A DNA stretch of 11,545 nt, taken from SAR116 cluster bacterium. GTDB lineage: Bacteria; Pseudomonadota; Alphaproteobacteria; Puniceispirillales; UBA1172. Numbering within the stretch: the first letter of the stretch is position 1; every line of letters begins with the position of its first letter. Location: the NCBI GenBank assembly GCA_002691725.1, contig NZIT01000109.1:1-11545 (forward strand). The letters are read 5' to 3'. The notes under the pieces were generated by a model. That model was not told the origin of the DNA. It did no database searches and saw only the letters and a program-made list of their open reading frames with translations. A program made the translations under genes and the position numbers. This document shows positions 1 through 9,843 of this stretch, in pieces.

Positions 1-1595
<1,595 letters not shown>

Positions 1596-1610
1596 GCCTG
1601 ATAGAATTGA

Positions 1611-3386
1611 TCAAAGCGGGGCGGTTTGGGCGGTAAGCCATGCGACTGTATCACCGTCACCGTCACCGTAATCATGCGCTGTTAAAGCTGGCATGATTTT
1701 ATCTTTGACGTTCTGATGATAGTGATTAAGCCATTCTCGCTCAGCCTCTGATAGCAGCGATACATCAATAAGGCGGCGATCAAACGGCACCCATGTCACA
1801 TGCTCAAACCCTAGCATATCATTGGCTTTTGCGACCACTATGATCAGATTCTCAAGGCGGATACCAAAGCTACCATCACGGTAATATCCAGGCTCATTCG
1901 ATAGCACCATGCCCTCACAAATGCTGACACTGCCGCGCGGTGATATGCTGGCAGGGCCTTCATGAACACCTAGCGCACAGCCTACCCCATGCCCTGTTCC
2001 ATGAGCATAATCTAGCCCGGCATTCCACATCGACTGGCGCGTGATGGCATCAAGCTGAATGCCTGTTGTGCCTTTCGGGAAGATTTGTTGATCTAGTGCA
2101 ATATGAGCTTTCAGGACATGCGTGTAGCAAAATATCTCATCCTTGCCGGGCTGGCCAATGGCAACCGTGCGCGTGATATCAGTCGTTGCATCATGATATT
2201 GCCCGCCCGAATCAATCAAATAGAGGCTATCGGGACGAAGCGGCGCATTGCTCGCCTCGGTCGCGCGGTAATGGACAATCGCGCCATGCGCGCCACTGCC
2301 TGAAATAGAAGGAAAGCTGTCTGAAAGATATCCGCTTACCTGTTTTCGGAAAGACTGAAGCTTCTCACCAGCCTCAATTTCAGTAAGCGTTTGATCCATA
2401 ACATCCGTATCCAGCCATGCCAGAAAACGGATGACTGCAACCGCATCACGGCAATGAGCAGACCGAAACCCATCTTGCTCAACGCTATTTTTAATCGCCT
2501 TCATCTGTTTAAGCGGGCTTGTCCGCGACATGATTTTCGTATCAGCAGCTTCCCTCGCCTCAATTGCGTTTGCCAATGCTAATGGCGTCTGCGCCGGATC
2601 AAGCCAAATGACCTTACCATCAATGCTGCGCAAGTCATCTATCATCTGTTGGCGTGGCCGGATATGAATATGCCGCTGATCAATATCAAGCCCCTCCAGA
2701 TCATCATGAAAAATCATGATCTCTTTATCACGGCTTAGCATGGCAAAGGCCAGCATCACCGGAGTATTGGTCAAATCTGCCGCCCTGATATTGAGAAGCC
2801 AAGCCAGTTCAGTCGGATCACAGATCATTAAAATATCTGCCCCAGCATCTGTCATATTCGCCACTACGGCATTGATTTTATCTGTTCTGTCTTGACCATG
2901 ATGCAATGGGTCAACATCCCAAGGGATTGAGATTTGCGGCGTTGGGCGGTCTTGCCATATCTGATCAATCAGATTATCGGCGACAGGTTTAACATTGATG
3001 TCTTTCTCTGAAAGCGCGCGAATAAGCTGGCGATGTTCGCTCATGGTCATGAGCATCGGATCAAAACCAAGCGTCTTTCCGTCTAAATGTGATATTATCC
3101 AGTCAGAGGGCTTATCACTTGGCATGACCATGCATTGCCAATCGCCAGTCGTTTGGTTTTTCATCTGTAATGTGTAGCGTCCATCACTGAACAATATCGC
3201 CGTATCCATGGTGACAATGGCAAGCCCTGCTGAGCCGGTAAAGCCACTGATCCAGGCCAGCCGTTCATCAGCGGCCTGGACTTCTTCGCCTGAAAACGCA
3301 TCTCCACGGGGGATAAAATAGGCATCAATCTGCGCGTCCTTCATGGCTTGGCGTAAAGCCTCAAGCGGCGCCTTTGCGTTACCCAT
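1611..3386 (-). CDS. pepP: Xaa-Pro aminopeptidase (aminopeptidase P, M24B family), long three-domain form
   Basis: This cytosolic metallopeptidase removes the N-terminal residue from peptides with proline in second position. It has about 591 residues, the size of the eukaryotic XPNPEP1-type enzyme and larger than E. coli PepP. Two creatinase-like N-terminal domains come first (about 1-140 and 145-300; RLAWISGFTGSAG near 42-54), then the pita-bread catalytic domain (about 305-530) and the extra C-terminal segment of long forms. All five metal ligands are visible: D392 (LIDSGG), D403 (TTDITR), H466 (GTGHGVG), E498 (NEPGYY) and E512 (RLENL). Start: an ATG at 3398 overlaps the prmA stop (TGATG) but has no Shine-Dalgarno sequence. 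The ATG at 3386 has GGAG six bases upstream, so I prefer it; 3398 would add four residues. It is third in the uvrD-prmA-pepP operon. Near the C-terminus a (tcaccg)3 tract encodes a short Gly-Asp run. Family is certain; precise specificity is inferred. Confidence 0.95.
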   Translation of the reverse strand: MGNAKAPLEALRQAMKDAQIDAYFIPRGDAFSGEEVQAADERLAWISGFTGSAGLAIVTMDTAILFSDGRYTLQMKNQTTGDWQCMVMPSDKPSDWIISHLDGKTLGFDPMLMTMSEHRQLIRALSEKDINVKPVADNLIDQIWQDRPTPQISIPWDVDPLHHGQDRTDKINAVVANMTDAGADILMICDPTELAWLLNIRAADLTNTPVMLAFAMLSRDKEIMIFHDDLEGLDIDQRHIHIRPRQQMIDDLRSIDGKVIWLDPAQTPLALANAIEAREAADTKIMSRTSPLKQMKAIKNSVEQDGFRSAHCRDAVAVIRFLAWLDTDVMDQTLTEIEAGEKLQSFRKQVSGYLSDSFPSISGSGAHGAIVHYRATEASNAPLRPDSLYLIDSGGQYHDATTDITRTVAIGQPGKDEIFCYTHVLKAHIALDQQIFPKGTTGIQLDAITRQSMWNAGLDYAHGTGHGVGCALGVHEGPASISPRGSVSICEGMVLSNEPGYYRDGSFGIRLENLIIVVAKANDMLGFEHVTWVPFDRRLIDVSLLSEAEREWLNHYHQNVKDKIMPALTAHDYGDGDGDTVAWLTAQTAPL

Positions 3387-3392
3387 AAAATT

Positions 3393-3396
3393 CTCC
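3393..3396 (-). promoter_or_regulatory. Shine-Dalgarno GGAG that favours the pepP start at 3386
   Basis: On the minus strand GGAG is followed by six bases (AATTTT) and the ATG at 3386. It overlaps the upstream in-frame ATG at 3398, which itself has only a C-rich stretch before it. Ribosomes finishing prmA at 3398-3400 would already cover this site, so translational coupling is likely. Confidence 0.5.
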
Positions 3397-3397
3397 A

Positions 3398-4294
3398 TCA
3401 GGGGTTTTCGCCATTTGGCTTTTGCATTAATACGGTCATCCAGTCACCAACTGGCAGGCTTTCGATATGGACAAGACCAACAGCAGCATGGGCGGCAATA
3501 ACATCATCAGCATGTTTAAGATTGAGACCAGAAAGGATAATCTTGCCGCCATGACGCAATGCCCTTGCCGCCGCTGCCGCCATCGTAATCAAGGGGCTTG
3601 GAAGGATATTTGCCATGATCAGATCAAAAGGCGCATGGTCATGGATATAAGGCGAGTCATAGCCATCGGACAGCCCGCAGGTAATCTGCTGATCTGTCTG
3701 ATTATGTTTCACATTATCAGTCATCACCGCCACCGCAACAGGATCATTATCAACAGCGATAATCTGGCTTCGAGGGTCAAGTTTTGCCGCCGCAATCGCC
3801 AGAATACCGCTACCTGAACCAATATCAGCAATCTTGGGCGCATGAGATGTCTTAATATGCTTTTCAGCAAGCACAATACAGCCATGTGTTGTGGCATGAT
3901 TGCCAGTCCCAAATGCCATTCCAGCATCAAGCTGAATGCCAATTTTAGAGCCGGGAACAGGATCAATAATATGAGTTCCGTAAATCCAGAACTGGCCTAT
4001 TTCTAGTGGCTTCATATCCTTCCAGTTCTTTTGCAGCCAATCAATTTCGGGCATAACGCTAACCACTGGCGGCGTGGCGGCCATCGCAAAATCAGCGGCA
4101 AGTGTTTCAACAGCCTTGTCAAGCCTGTTTTGGTCAGGTGGAGTTTGGCAAATCAGCATCACATCCCATGGCTCATCCTCGTCATCATGAGACATGCTGA
4201 TAGTGGCAGCATCAGAGGCGGCAAGCAGAACCTCACTAGCGATATCCTGATCGCCAGTAAGCTGTAACCTGACTTGCCATAAATCTGCAGTCAT
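3398..4294 (-). CDS. prmA: Ribosomal protein L11 methyltransferase PrmA
   Basis: PrmA is a SAM-dependent methyltransferase that trimethylates ribosomal protein L11 on several lysines and the N-terminus. The protein has 298 residues, about the usual length (E. coli 293). A variable N-terminal substrate-binding domain spans about 1-100. The family signature AGMAFGTGNHATT lies at 124-136, SAM motif I (ADIGSGSGIL) at 156-165, the acidic residue after strand 2 in VDND at 181-184, the MANILPSPL catalytic loop near 227-235, and the C-terminal GDWMTVLM at 283-290. The start ATG overlaps the uvrD stop as ATGA, and its own TGA abuts the first pepP ATG (TGATG), so it is the middle cistron of a coupled operon. 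A GGAAAAG stretch just before the ATG may serve as ribosome binding site. Identification is secure from the combined motifs; methylation sites are known from the family only. Confidence 0.96.
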   Translation of the reverse strand: MTADLWQVRLQLTGDQDIASEVLLAASDAATISMSHDDEDEPWDVMLICQTPPDQNRLDKAVETLAADFAMAATPPVVSVMPEIDWLQKNWKDMKPLEIGQFWIYGTHIIDPVPGSKIGIQLDAGMAFGTGNHATTHGCIVLAEKHIKTSHAPKIADIGSGSGILAIAAAKLDPRSQIIAVDNDPVAVAVMTDNVKHNQTDQQITCGLSDGYDSPYIHDHAPFDLIMANILPSPLITMAAAAARALRHGGKIILSGLNLKHADDVIAAHAAVGLVHIESLPVGDWMTVLMQKPNGENP

Positions 4295-6564
4295 GACTTT
4301 TCCGTTCTTTCAACAAAGCTTGCAACCAGCTTTTTCTCACCTGCTTTATCAAATGCGATGGTCAGCTTATCACCCTCAACAGAGACCACATTGCCATTAC
4401 CAAACTTGAGATGAAAGACCCGATCACCGGGCGAATAATCACTATGCCCGGTTAATCCAGCAGTCTGCTCAGCAGGCGCTTTAGATGGCAGAAACCCAGT
4501 CTGCCGTCGCGCCCGCAATCGCGCCCAGCCAGGCCCATATCCACCAGCAGCAGACGGTGTTGGCAGCGCATCAAATGCCACTGGACGTGCTGTCCCTGAT
4601 GCCATGCCCTGTTCGCTTTCTTCGACTAAATGCTCTTGCGGTAATTCGGCCAAGAATCGTGATGGGATACCACTTTGCCATAGACCGTGAACACGGCGAC
4701 TTGACGCATAGGAAATATAAAGCTGTTTGCGGGCGCGGGTAATCCCAACATAAGCAAGGCGGCGTTCTTCCTCCAGGCCAGATGCGCCTTTTTCATCTAA
4801 TGTCCGCTGTGATGGAAATGCCCCCTCCTCCCAGCACGGCAGAAAAACGACATTAAACTCAAGCCCCTTGGCGGCATGTAATGTCATCAGCATTACCTCA
4901 CCGCCCTGGTTCGTGTTATCGCCATCCATGACGAGCGAAATATGTTCAAGAAAGCCTTGCAGATTGTCAAAATCATCCATTGCGGTGATGAGCTCTTTGA
5001 GATTTTCCAAACGGCCTTCGGCATCTGGTGTCTTTTCCTTTTGCCACATGGCGGTATAGCCGGAATCGTCCAGCACCTGCATAGCCAGTTCAGTATGCGG
5101 CAAGTGATCAATTTGGCGCCGCCAATGATTAACCATATTGACAAACTGGCTAAGGCTATTGCGTGCCGCCGATTTTAATTCTGTCCCTGCCAGCATATGT
5201 TCTGCGGCGGCTAGCATGGGCAGTCCCTGCGCTCTGCTGGCATTGCGGACAAGGCTAACCGTTTTTGCTCCTAGCCCGCGTGTCGGGGTGTTAATAATGC
5301 GCTCAAAGGCTAAATCATCTGCGGGCTGAGTGATTAGCCGCAGATAGGCAATCGCATCCCGAATTTCCTGTCTTTCATAGAACTTCGCGCCAACAACCCG
5401 ATAAGGGATACCCAATTTGATGAACACATCTTCAAACTCTCTCGACTGGTATCCAGCGCGCACGAGAACCGCCATTTCATCGGCTGAATAGGAATCATAC
5501 CGGATGAGCGAGGCGATCTGATCAGCGACAGCACGAGCTTCGCTTCCGCCATCCCAGAAGCCGTTAACGCGGATCTTTTCGCCCTGAGCATCATCGGTAT
5601 AAAGCGTTTTCCCCAAACGGCTTTCATTATGTGAAATTAAGCCTGACGCCGCGCCAAGAATATGGCCAGTTGAGCGATAATTTTCTTCAAGGCGAATAGT
5701 TTCCGCCTCAGGATAAATCTCCGTAAAGCGTAACATATTCGTGACTTCGGCGCCGCGCCAACCATAGATCGATTGATCATCATCACCAACACAGCAAAGA
5801 TTGCGCGATTTTTGCGATAACAGGCTAAGCCATAAATACTGTGAGACATTAGTATCCTGATACTCATCCACCATAACATGCGTGATGCGGTGATGATAAT
5901 CCGCTAAAATATCTGGATAGCTGTTAAAAATAGTCAGATTGTGAAGCAACAAATCACCAAAATCACAAGCATTAAGATCACTCAGGCGTTGCTGATATTG
6001 CTGATAGATATCTGCCCCATTACCCTCGACCAAATTGCTGGCATCGGCGAGGCTAACCTTATCAGGGGTCAGACCCTTATCTTTCCAGCGGCTGATCATG
6101 GCTAATACCATACGTGGCGGATGTCTTTTGGTATCAATGCCATTAATTTCCATGACTTGCTTAATCAGCCGCAACTGATCATCAGTATCCAGAATGGTGA
6201 AGTTTGCTTTTAATCCCACACATTCCACATGCCGCCGCAAAATCTTGGCTGCCAGCGCATGAAAGGTGCCAAACCAGACTTGTTCTACCATTGGCCCGAT
6301 CATGTTGGCGACACGCTCTTTCATTTCGCGCGCCGCTTTATTGGTAAAGGTCACGGCTAGAATATTCCATGGTTTTGCCCGGCCTGTTGCAATCAAATTA
6401 GCAAGTCGGCTGGTCAAAACGCGCGTCTTTCCCGTGCCAGCACCTGAAAGCACAAGTAACGGGCCATCGAGATGCTGAACAGCCATTTTCTGTTGCGCGT
6501 TCAAGCCTTCCAGCCAAGGCTGTTGGTCAGACATCTGAGAGCGGTGGGATAAATCATTCTGCAT
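4291..6564 (-). CDS. uvrD: UvrD/PcrA-type superfamily 1A DNA helicase
   Basis: This is a 3'-5' ATP-dependent DNA helicase acting in nucleotide excision and mismatch repair and in clearing protein-DNA roadblocks. The 757 residues carry the full SF1A set: Q motif near 22-27 (LNAQQKMAV), Walker A SGAGTGKT (40-47), motif Ia VTFTNKAAREM (71-81), Walker B VDEYQDT (232-238), motif III VGDDDQSIYGWRG (259-271), motif IV LEENYRST (292-299), motif V TLHAAKGLEF (571-580) and motif VI YVGITRARKQLY (615-626). The C-terminus ends in a PcrA/UvrD-like Tudor-type module (PGDRVFHLKFGNGNV, about 712-726). It lacks the domains expected of Rep, RecB or AddA. It leads the minus-strand operon and its last bases overlap prmA (ATGA). 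The ATG at 6564 is preceded by AGGA with 7-nt spacing; the Met at residue 11 is an alternative. No damage-inducible operator was recognised in the upstream gap. Confidence 0.97.
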   Translation of the reverse strand: MQNDLSHRSQMSDQQPWLEGLNAQQKMAVQHLDGPLLVLSGAGTGKTRVLTSRLANLIATGRAKPWNILAVTFTNKAAREMKERVANMIGPMVEQVWFGTFHALAAKILRRHVECVGLKANFTILDTDDQLRLIKQVMEINGIDTKRHPPRMVLAMISRWKDKGLTPDKVSLADASNLVEGNGADIYQQYQQRLSDLNACDFGDLLLHNLTIFNSYPDILADYHHRITHVMVDEYQDTNVSQYLWLSLLSQKSRNLCCVGDDDQSIYGWRGAEVTNMLRFTEIYPEAETIRLEENYRSTGHILGAASGLISHNESRLGKTLYTDDAQGEKIRVNGFWDGGSEARAVADQIASLIRYDSYSADEMAVLVRAGYQSREFEDVFIKLGIPYRVVGAKFYERQEIRDAIAYLRLITQPADDLAFERIINTPTRGLGAKTVSLVRNASRAQGLPMLAAAEHMLAGTELKSAARNSLSQFVNMVNHWRRQIDHLPHTELAMQVLDDSGYTAMWQKEKTPDAEGRLENLKELITAMDDFDNLQGFLEHISLVMDGDNTNQGGEVMLMTLHAAKGLEFNVVFLPCWEEGAFPSQRTLDEKGASGLEEERRLAYVGITRARKQLYISYASSRRVHGLWQSGIPSRFLAELPQEHLVEESEQGMASGTARPVAFDALPTPSAAGGYGPGWARLRARRQTGFLPSKAPAEQTAGLTGHSDYSPGDRVFHLKFGNGNVVSVEGDKLTIAFDKAGEKKLVASFVERTEKS

Positions 6565-6716
6565 GACCGATTCCTAGCACGAAGGCAGACAAATGAATAG
6601 ATCAGCCTAATCAAATATTCCATGCAAAGCCCAGTTAATCGCGGCTAATCCTATCCTTATAGACAAATCCAGCTTATCACTTTGACTTTCCACTAACTTA
6701 TCATAAAATATATCTC
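6565..6716. other. Divergent intergenic region uvrD/mlaA
   Basis: These 152 AT-rich bases lie between the divergent uvrD and mlaA starts. The uvrD side has AGGA (minus strand, 6572-6575) 7 nt before its ATG, but I found no convincing -35/-10 pair for uvrD. The mlaA side has a good sigma-70-like promoter almost on top of the start codon. Two copies of CTTATCA (6673-6679 and 6697-6703) are 24 bp apart and bracket the mlaA -35 hexamer. No hairpin terminator or small ORF was seen. Confidence 0.6.
6682..6709 (+). promoter_or_regulatory. Candidate housekeeping promoter for mlaA-mlaC
   Basis: TTGACT (6682-6687) and TAAAAT (6704-6709) are separated by 16 bp. Each hexamer matches five of six bases of the sigma-70 consensus. 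Only 7 bp lie between the -10 hexamer and the mlaA ATG, so transcription would begin at or next to the A of the start codon. This implies a leaderless mRNA. It is a sequence-only prediction. Confidence 0.5.
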
Positions 6717-7463
6717 ATGAGAGCATTGTTAAAAATATGTGGGTTAGGGGTATCGGTGCTGATCGCTGTTGGCGCGCTGAGTGGCTGTGCGACAGCACCA
6801 GATGACACCTTAACCGAAAACCGTGATCCTTATGAAAATACAAACCGTAAGGTCTTTGCTTTCAATACGAAGGTGGATGATTACGTTTACGAACCTGCGG
6901 CCAAAGCATATCTGAAACTACCTGACCGCGGGCAAATGATGCTGACTAATTTTGCAAATTGGACTAGCCTGCCGTCAACAGCAGTAAACTCATCCTTTCA
7001 GGGTGATGTTGAAAATGCCGCGATCGGCACATTTGAGTTTTTGATTAATGGATTAACGCTTGGCTTTGCAGACCTTACGGGTGATAAAGATACTCCGAGG
7101 CGCACTAATTTTGATGATACGCTTAGTTTTTATAATGTTGGTCAAGGGTCTTATGTGGTATTGCCGCTGTATGGCTCGGGGACGGTCAGAAGCCATTCAG
7201 CATTTTTTGTTGATAGCATAACTAACCCCCTTAATTTCGCCGCAACACCAGCTGCTGCTAATATTGCCGCCGTCAATACGCCTGTTCGCATTGTGACCTT
7301 TCGCGGTAATAACTTTGAATATATAAATGAGTTGAAATACAATTCTCTTGATAGCTATGCCCGAACACGATCAATCTATTTACAATATGATGACGCCAAT
7401 GAAATTGATGCTGACGAGAATTATGAAGATGAATTTAATAGCTTTATTGAAACCCAGGAATAA
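6717..7463 (+). CDS. mlaA: MlaA (VacJ) outer-membrane phospholipid lipoprotein
   Basis: MlaA sits in the outer membrane and extracts mislocalised phospholipids from the outer leaflet, passing them to periplasmic MlaC for return to the inner membrane. The 248-residue protein begins with a lipoprotein signal peptide: positive MRALLK, a hydrophobic core, and lipobox LSGC with the lipidated Cys at 24. The +2 residue is Ala, consistent with outer-membrane sorting. Family hallmarks follow: DPYENTNRKVFAFN (37-50), NWTSLPSTAVNSSFQGD (81-97), the NGLTLGFADLTGD region (111-123), GQGSYVVLPLYGSGTVR (142-158), NPLNF (170-174) and SLDSYARTRSIYLQYDDA (210-227). The last 25 or so residues are strongly acidic and probably disordered. 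No Shine-Dalgarno sequence precedes the ATG; with the promoter 7 bp upstream the message is probably leaderless. One base separates its stop codon from the mlaC ATG. Confidence 0.94.
   Translation: MRALLKICGLGVSVLIAVGALSGCATAPDDTLTENRDPYENTNRKVFAFNTKVDDYVYEPAAKAYLKLPDRGQMMLTNFANWTSLPSTAVNSSFQGDVENAAIGTFEFLINGLTLGFADLTGDKDTPRRTNFDDTLSFYNVGQGSYVVLPLYGSGTVRSHSAFFVDSITNPLNFAATPAAANIAAVNTPVRIVTFRGNNFEYINELKYNSLDSYARTRSIYLQYDDANEIDADENYEDEFNSFIETQE
7456..7459 (+). promoter_or_regulatory. Shine-Dalgarno AGGA for mlaC, fixing its start at 7465
   Basis: AGGA lies within the last codons of mlaA, 5 nt upstream of ATG 7465. An open frame extends upstream to 7348, but that part overlaps the end of mlaA and would place an extra 39 residues before the signal peptide. 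A second ATG at 7501, nearer the hydrophobic core, lacks a ribosome binding site. Confidence 0.6.
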
Positions 7464-7464
7464 A

Positions 7465-8118
7465 ATGCACCGTCATTTACACAAATGCCGTGTTGCATTA
7501 ATGCGTATTTTAGTGGCGCTTGCGCTTGGCTTTATGCTGACCGGCGGCGCTTATGCGGACAGAACGGATGAAGCGGCGAAAATGATTGAGACGCTGGTCG
7601 CAGAAATACAAGATATTGCCGCGACTGTCGCTATTGATGATAATATTTACAAACAATCTGATGATATTATTGATCGCTATTTCAAATATGAAACGCTCGC
7701 CAGCTTTACTATTGGCCCCTATTGGCGCAATGCTAGTGATGATCAAAGGCAACGCTATCTCAAAACATTTCGCGCCGTTGTTGTTGAACTGGCGGCAAAT
7801 AATTTTGAGTATTTCAGGTCGCTGGAATATATGTTTCAGTCGTCAGAGAAAAAGGGTAAAAATTGGATAATCGTGAACGGTATTGTTCATGATAAAACCG
7901 GAAAATATCCAGATGCTATGGTCTCTTGGCGGATTAAAGATACGCCCGGCCAAGACCTCTATATCTTTGATCTGAGCTTTGAAAACGTCTCTATGCTCTT
8001 AACCCAAAAAGATGAGAACATGGCTGTTATCAGAAAAAACAAAGGTGACCTGAATGCCCTGATTGATCTGCTGGCAACGCGCAGTGAAGAACTCCGAAAA
8101 AGCCGTTTGAGAAATTAG
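7465..8118 (+). CDS. mlaC: MlaC-type periplasmic phospholipid-binding protein
   Basis: MlaC ferries phospholipids across the periplasm between MlaA and the inner-membrane MlaFEDB ABC transporter; older names for the family are Ttg2D and toluene-tolerance protein. The chosen product has 217 residues, the normal size. It opens with a basic n-region, a hydrophobic stretch (about 14-27) and a signal peptidase I site after A31 (GGAYA, then DRTDE). The mature part has the family's helical region with [20 protein letters not shown] (71-90), then [20 protein letters not shown], and a C-terminal half whose [16 protein letters not shown] segment matches the lipid-pocket strand region. It follows mlaA by 1 bp and is surely cotranscribed. 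The mlaF, E, D and B genes are not in this window. The stop TAG overlaps the ettA stop on the other strand. HpnM of hopanoid clusters belongs to the same fold, but mlaA next door supports MlaC. Confidence 0.9.
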   Translation: MHRHLHKCRVALMRILVALALGFMLTGGAYADRTDEAAKMIETLVAEIQDIAATVAIDDNIYKQSDDIIDRYFKYETLASFTIGPYWRNASDDQRQRYLKTFRAVVVELAANNFEYFRSLEYMFQSSEKKGKNWIIVNGIVHDKTGKYPDAMVSWRIKDTPGQDLYIFDLSFENVSMLLTQKDENMAVIRKNKGDLNALIDLLATRSEELRKSRLRN

Positions 8119-9794
8119 CGCGAAATGGGCTTATATTTAATCCGTGTAGGTTGGTCAGCCTCAGCACCAAGCCTGCGCTTCCTGTCTTCTTCATAGGATT
8201 GCCAGTTGCCTTCAAACCATTCGACATGACTATCGCCTTCAAACGCCAAAATATGCGTTGCGATGCGGTCAAGAAACCACCTGTCATGGGTAATCACAAC
8301 CGCGCATCCACCAAACTCCAGCAAAGCCTCCTCCAATGACCGTAATGTATCAACATCAAGATCATTTGTCGGCTCATCGAGCAGCAACAAGTTACAACCA
8401 GATTTAAGCATCCGCGCCAAATGCACACGGTTTCTCTCACCGCCAGATAACTGCCCGACACGCTTTTGCTGATCGCCACCTTTGAAATTAAACTGACCAA
8501 CATAAGCGCGTGAGGATACGGTGCGCTTGCCCAGCGTAATCTCATCCAAGCCATCAGAGATCACCTCCCAGACTGTTTTATCAGAAGGCAAAGCATCACG
8601 CGATTGATCAACATATGCCATAGCAACAGTCTCACCAATTTTAAGCTCACCATTATCAGGAGTATCTTGGCCTGTAATCATCCGGAATAACGTTGTTTTA
8701 CCAGCACCATTCGGGCCGACAACACCAACAATTCCACCGGGCGGCAGGCGAAACTCTAAATCATCAATGAGCAACTTCTCACCAAAAGCTTTTGAGATAT
8801 GCTCACCTTCAAGCACAACATTGCCCAATCTAGGGCCAGGGGGAATGGTGATTTTTGCCGTTTCGCTTGCGCCCTCATTTTGCTCCTCCAGCAATTTCTC
8901 ATAAGCTGTCAAGCGCGCTTTGGATTTGGCTTGCCGGGCTTTTGGCGCTGACCGCACCCATTCTAATTCACGCGCCAAGGTTTTAATTCTGGCTTCTTCG
9001 CTTCGCCCTTCCTGTTGCAAGCGTTTCTGCTTTTGCTCTAGCCAACTGGAATAATTGCCTTCAAACGGGATACCTTGCCCACGGTCAAGTTCCAGAATCC
9101 AGCCTGCTACTTCATCAAGGAAATAACGGTCATGCGTGATGGTGACAACTGTGCCGGCAAAGTCTTTCAAAAACCGCTGTAACCAAGCCACTGATTCAGC
9201 GTCTAAATGGTTAGTAGGTTCATCCAATAAAAGCATATCAGGTGCGCTCAATAACAACTGGCATAAGGCGACACGGCGTTTTTCACCGCCTGATAAATTG
9301 GTCACATCCCAATCAGATGGTGGCAGGCGCAAGGCATCCATAGCAATCGCGGCTTTACGTTCTAAATCCCAAGCATCAGCAGCATCAATTTTTTCTTGTA
9401 ATTCGCCTTGCTCCTCAATCAGCGCATTCATTTCATCATCGCTCATTTCTTCGCCAAACCTGGCACTGATCTCATTAAACCGATCAATAAGCGTCTTCTT
9501 CTCACCCATCCCAAGCATGACGTTATCGAGAACATTGAGGCTGTTATCCAGTTCAGGCTCTTGCGGCAAATAGCCGACTTTCAGCCCATCAGCTGCCCAT
9601 GCCTCACCCTGGTACTCGGTTTCAATACCTGCCATGATACGCAATAAGGTCGATTTACCCGCACCATTAATACCGAGAACGCCAATTTTAGCCCCCGGCA
9701 AAAACGATAGTGATATATTTTTGAGCACCTCTTTACCGCCTGGCCAAGCCTTGCTCAAACGGCTCATGGTATAGACATATTGCGGGTTGGACAT
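8115..9794 (-). CDS. ettA: EttA, energy-dependent translational throttle (ABC-F ATPase)
   Basis: EttA binds the ribosomal E site and, depending on ADP/ATP level, restrains or permits formation of the first peptide bonds. It is cytosolic, with no membrane domain. The product from ATG 9794 has 559 residues (E. coli 555). ABC domain 1 carries Walker [10 protein letters not shown] (41-49), signature LSGGEKR (167-173) and Walker B LLLDEP (188-193). Within it, about residues 90-145 form the acidic ARM arm region. The P-site tRNA interaction linker spans about 242-320, with the characteristic [22 protein letters not shown] domain 2 carries GPNGAGKTT (350-358), LSGGERN (459-465) and LLLLDEP (479-485). 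The ending RIKYKPISR is EttA-like and not Uup-like. Start: ATG 9794 ([10 protein letters not shown]) aligns with the family N-terminus and has GAGG 9 nt upstream. A GTG at 9809 overlaps that GAGG and is less likely. It converges on mlaC with overlapping stop codons. Confidence 0.96.
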   Translation of the reverse strand: MSNPQYVYTMSRLSKAWPGGKEVLKNISLSFLPGAKIGVLGINGAGKSTLLRIMAGIETEYQGEAWAADGLKVGYLPQEPELDNSLNVLDNVMLGMGEKKTLIDRFNEISARFGEEMSDDEMNALIEEQGELQEKIDAADAWDLERKAAIAMDALRLPPSDWDVTNLSGGEKRRVALCQLLLSAPDMLLLDEPTNHLDAESVAWLQRFLKDFAGTVVTITHDRYFLDEVAGWILELDRGQGIPFEGNYSSWLEQKQKRLQQEGRSEEARIKTLARELEWVRSAPKARQAKSKARLTAYEKLLEEQNEGASETAKITIPPGPRLGNVVLEGEHISKAFGEKLLIDDLEFRLPPGGIVGVVGPNGAGKTTLFRMITGQDTPDNGELKIGETVAMAYVDQSRDALPSDKTVWEVISDGLDEITLGKRTVSSRAYVGQFNFKGGDQQKRVGQLSGGERNRVHLARMLKSGCNLLLLDEPTNDLDVDTLRSLEEALLEFGGCAVVITHDRWFLDRIATHILAFEGDSHVEWFEGNWQSYEEDRKRRLGAEADQPTRIKYKPISR

Positions 9795-9803
9795 GGGGTA
9801 TTG

Positions 9804-9807
9804 CCTC
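9804..9807 (-). promoter_or_regulatory. Shine-Dalgarno GAGG for ettA
   Basis: GAGG on the minus strand lies 9 nt upstream of ATG 9794. It coincides with the in-frame GTG at 9809-9807, which argues against that GTG as the start. Confidence 0.5.
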
Positions 9808-9817
9808 ACAGTTTTTC

Positions 9818-9843
9818 AAACAATAAAAATAAACAATAAAAAT
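9818..9843. repeat. Perfect 13-bp tandem repeat in the ettA leader
   Basis: The unit AAACAATAAAAAT occurs twice head to tail (9818-9830 and 9831-9843) with no mismatch. On the ettA strand it reads as a U-rich stretch about 24 nt upstream of the ettA ATG. It could be a duplication by slippage, an unstructured translation-enhancing leader or a U-tract. Confidence 0.85.

Noticed and set aside
1596..1610. Bidirectional terminator between ligA and pepP
   Set aside because: The 15 bp contain no stable inverted repeat with a U-tract; only a short TTGATCAA palindrome at the edge.
3467..3817. 116-codon open frame on the plus strand
   Set aside because: It is antisense to prmA across its SAM-binding region; composition is shadow-like and no ribosome binding site or motif was seen.
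7348..7464. Upstream extension of mlaC
   Set aside because: The frame is open but overlaps mlaA, and would put 39 residues before the signal peptide. ATG 7465 has AGGA at proper spacing.
9136..9573. 145-codon open frame on the plus strand
   Set aside because: It is antisense to the well-supported ettA, Ser/Asn/Arg-rich with no family likeness, and is explained by the ettA reading frame.
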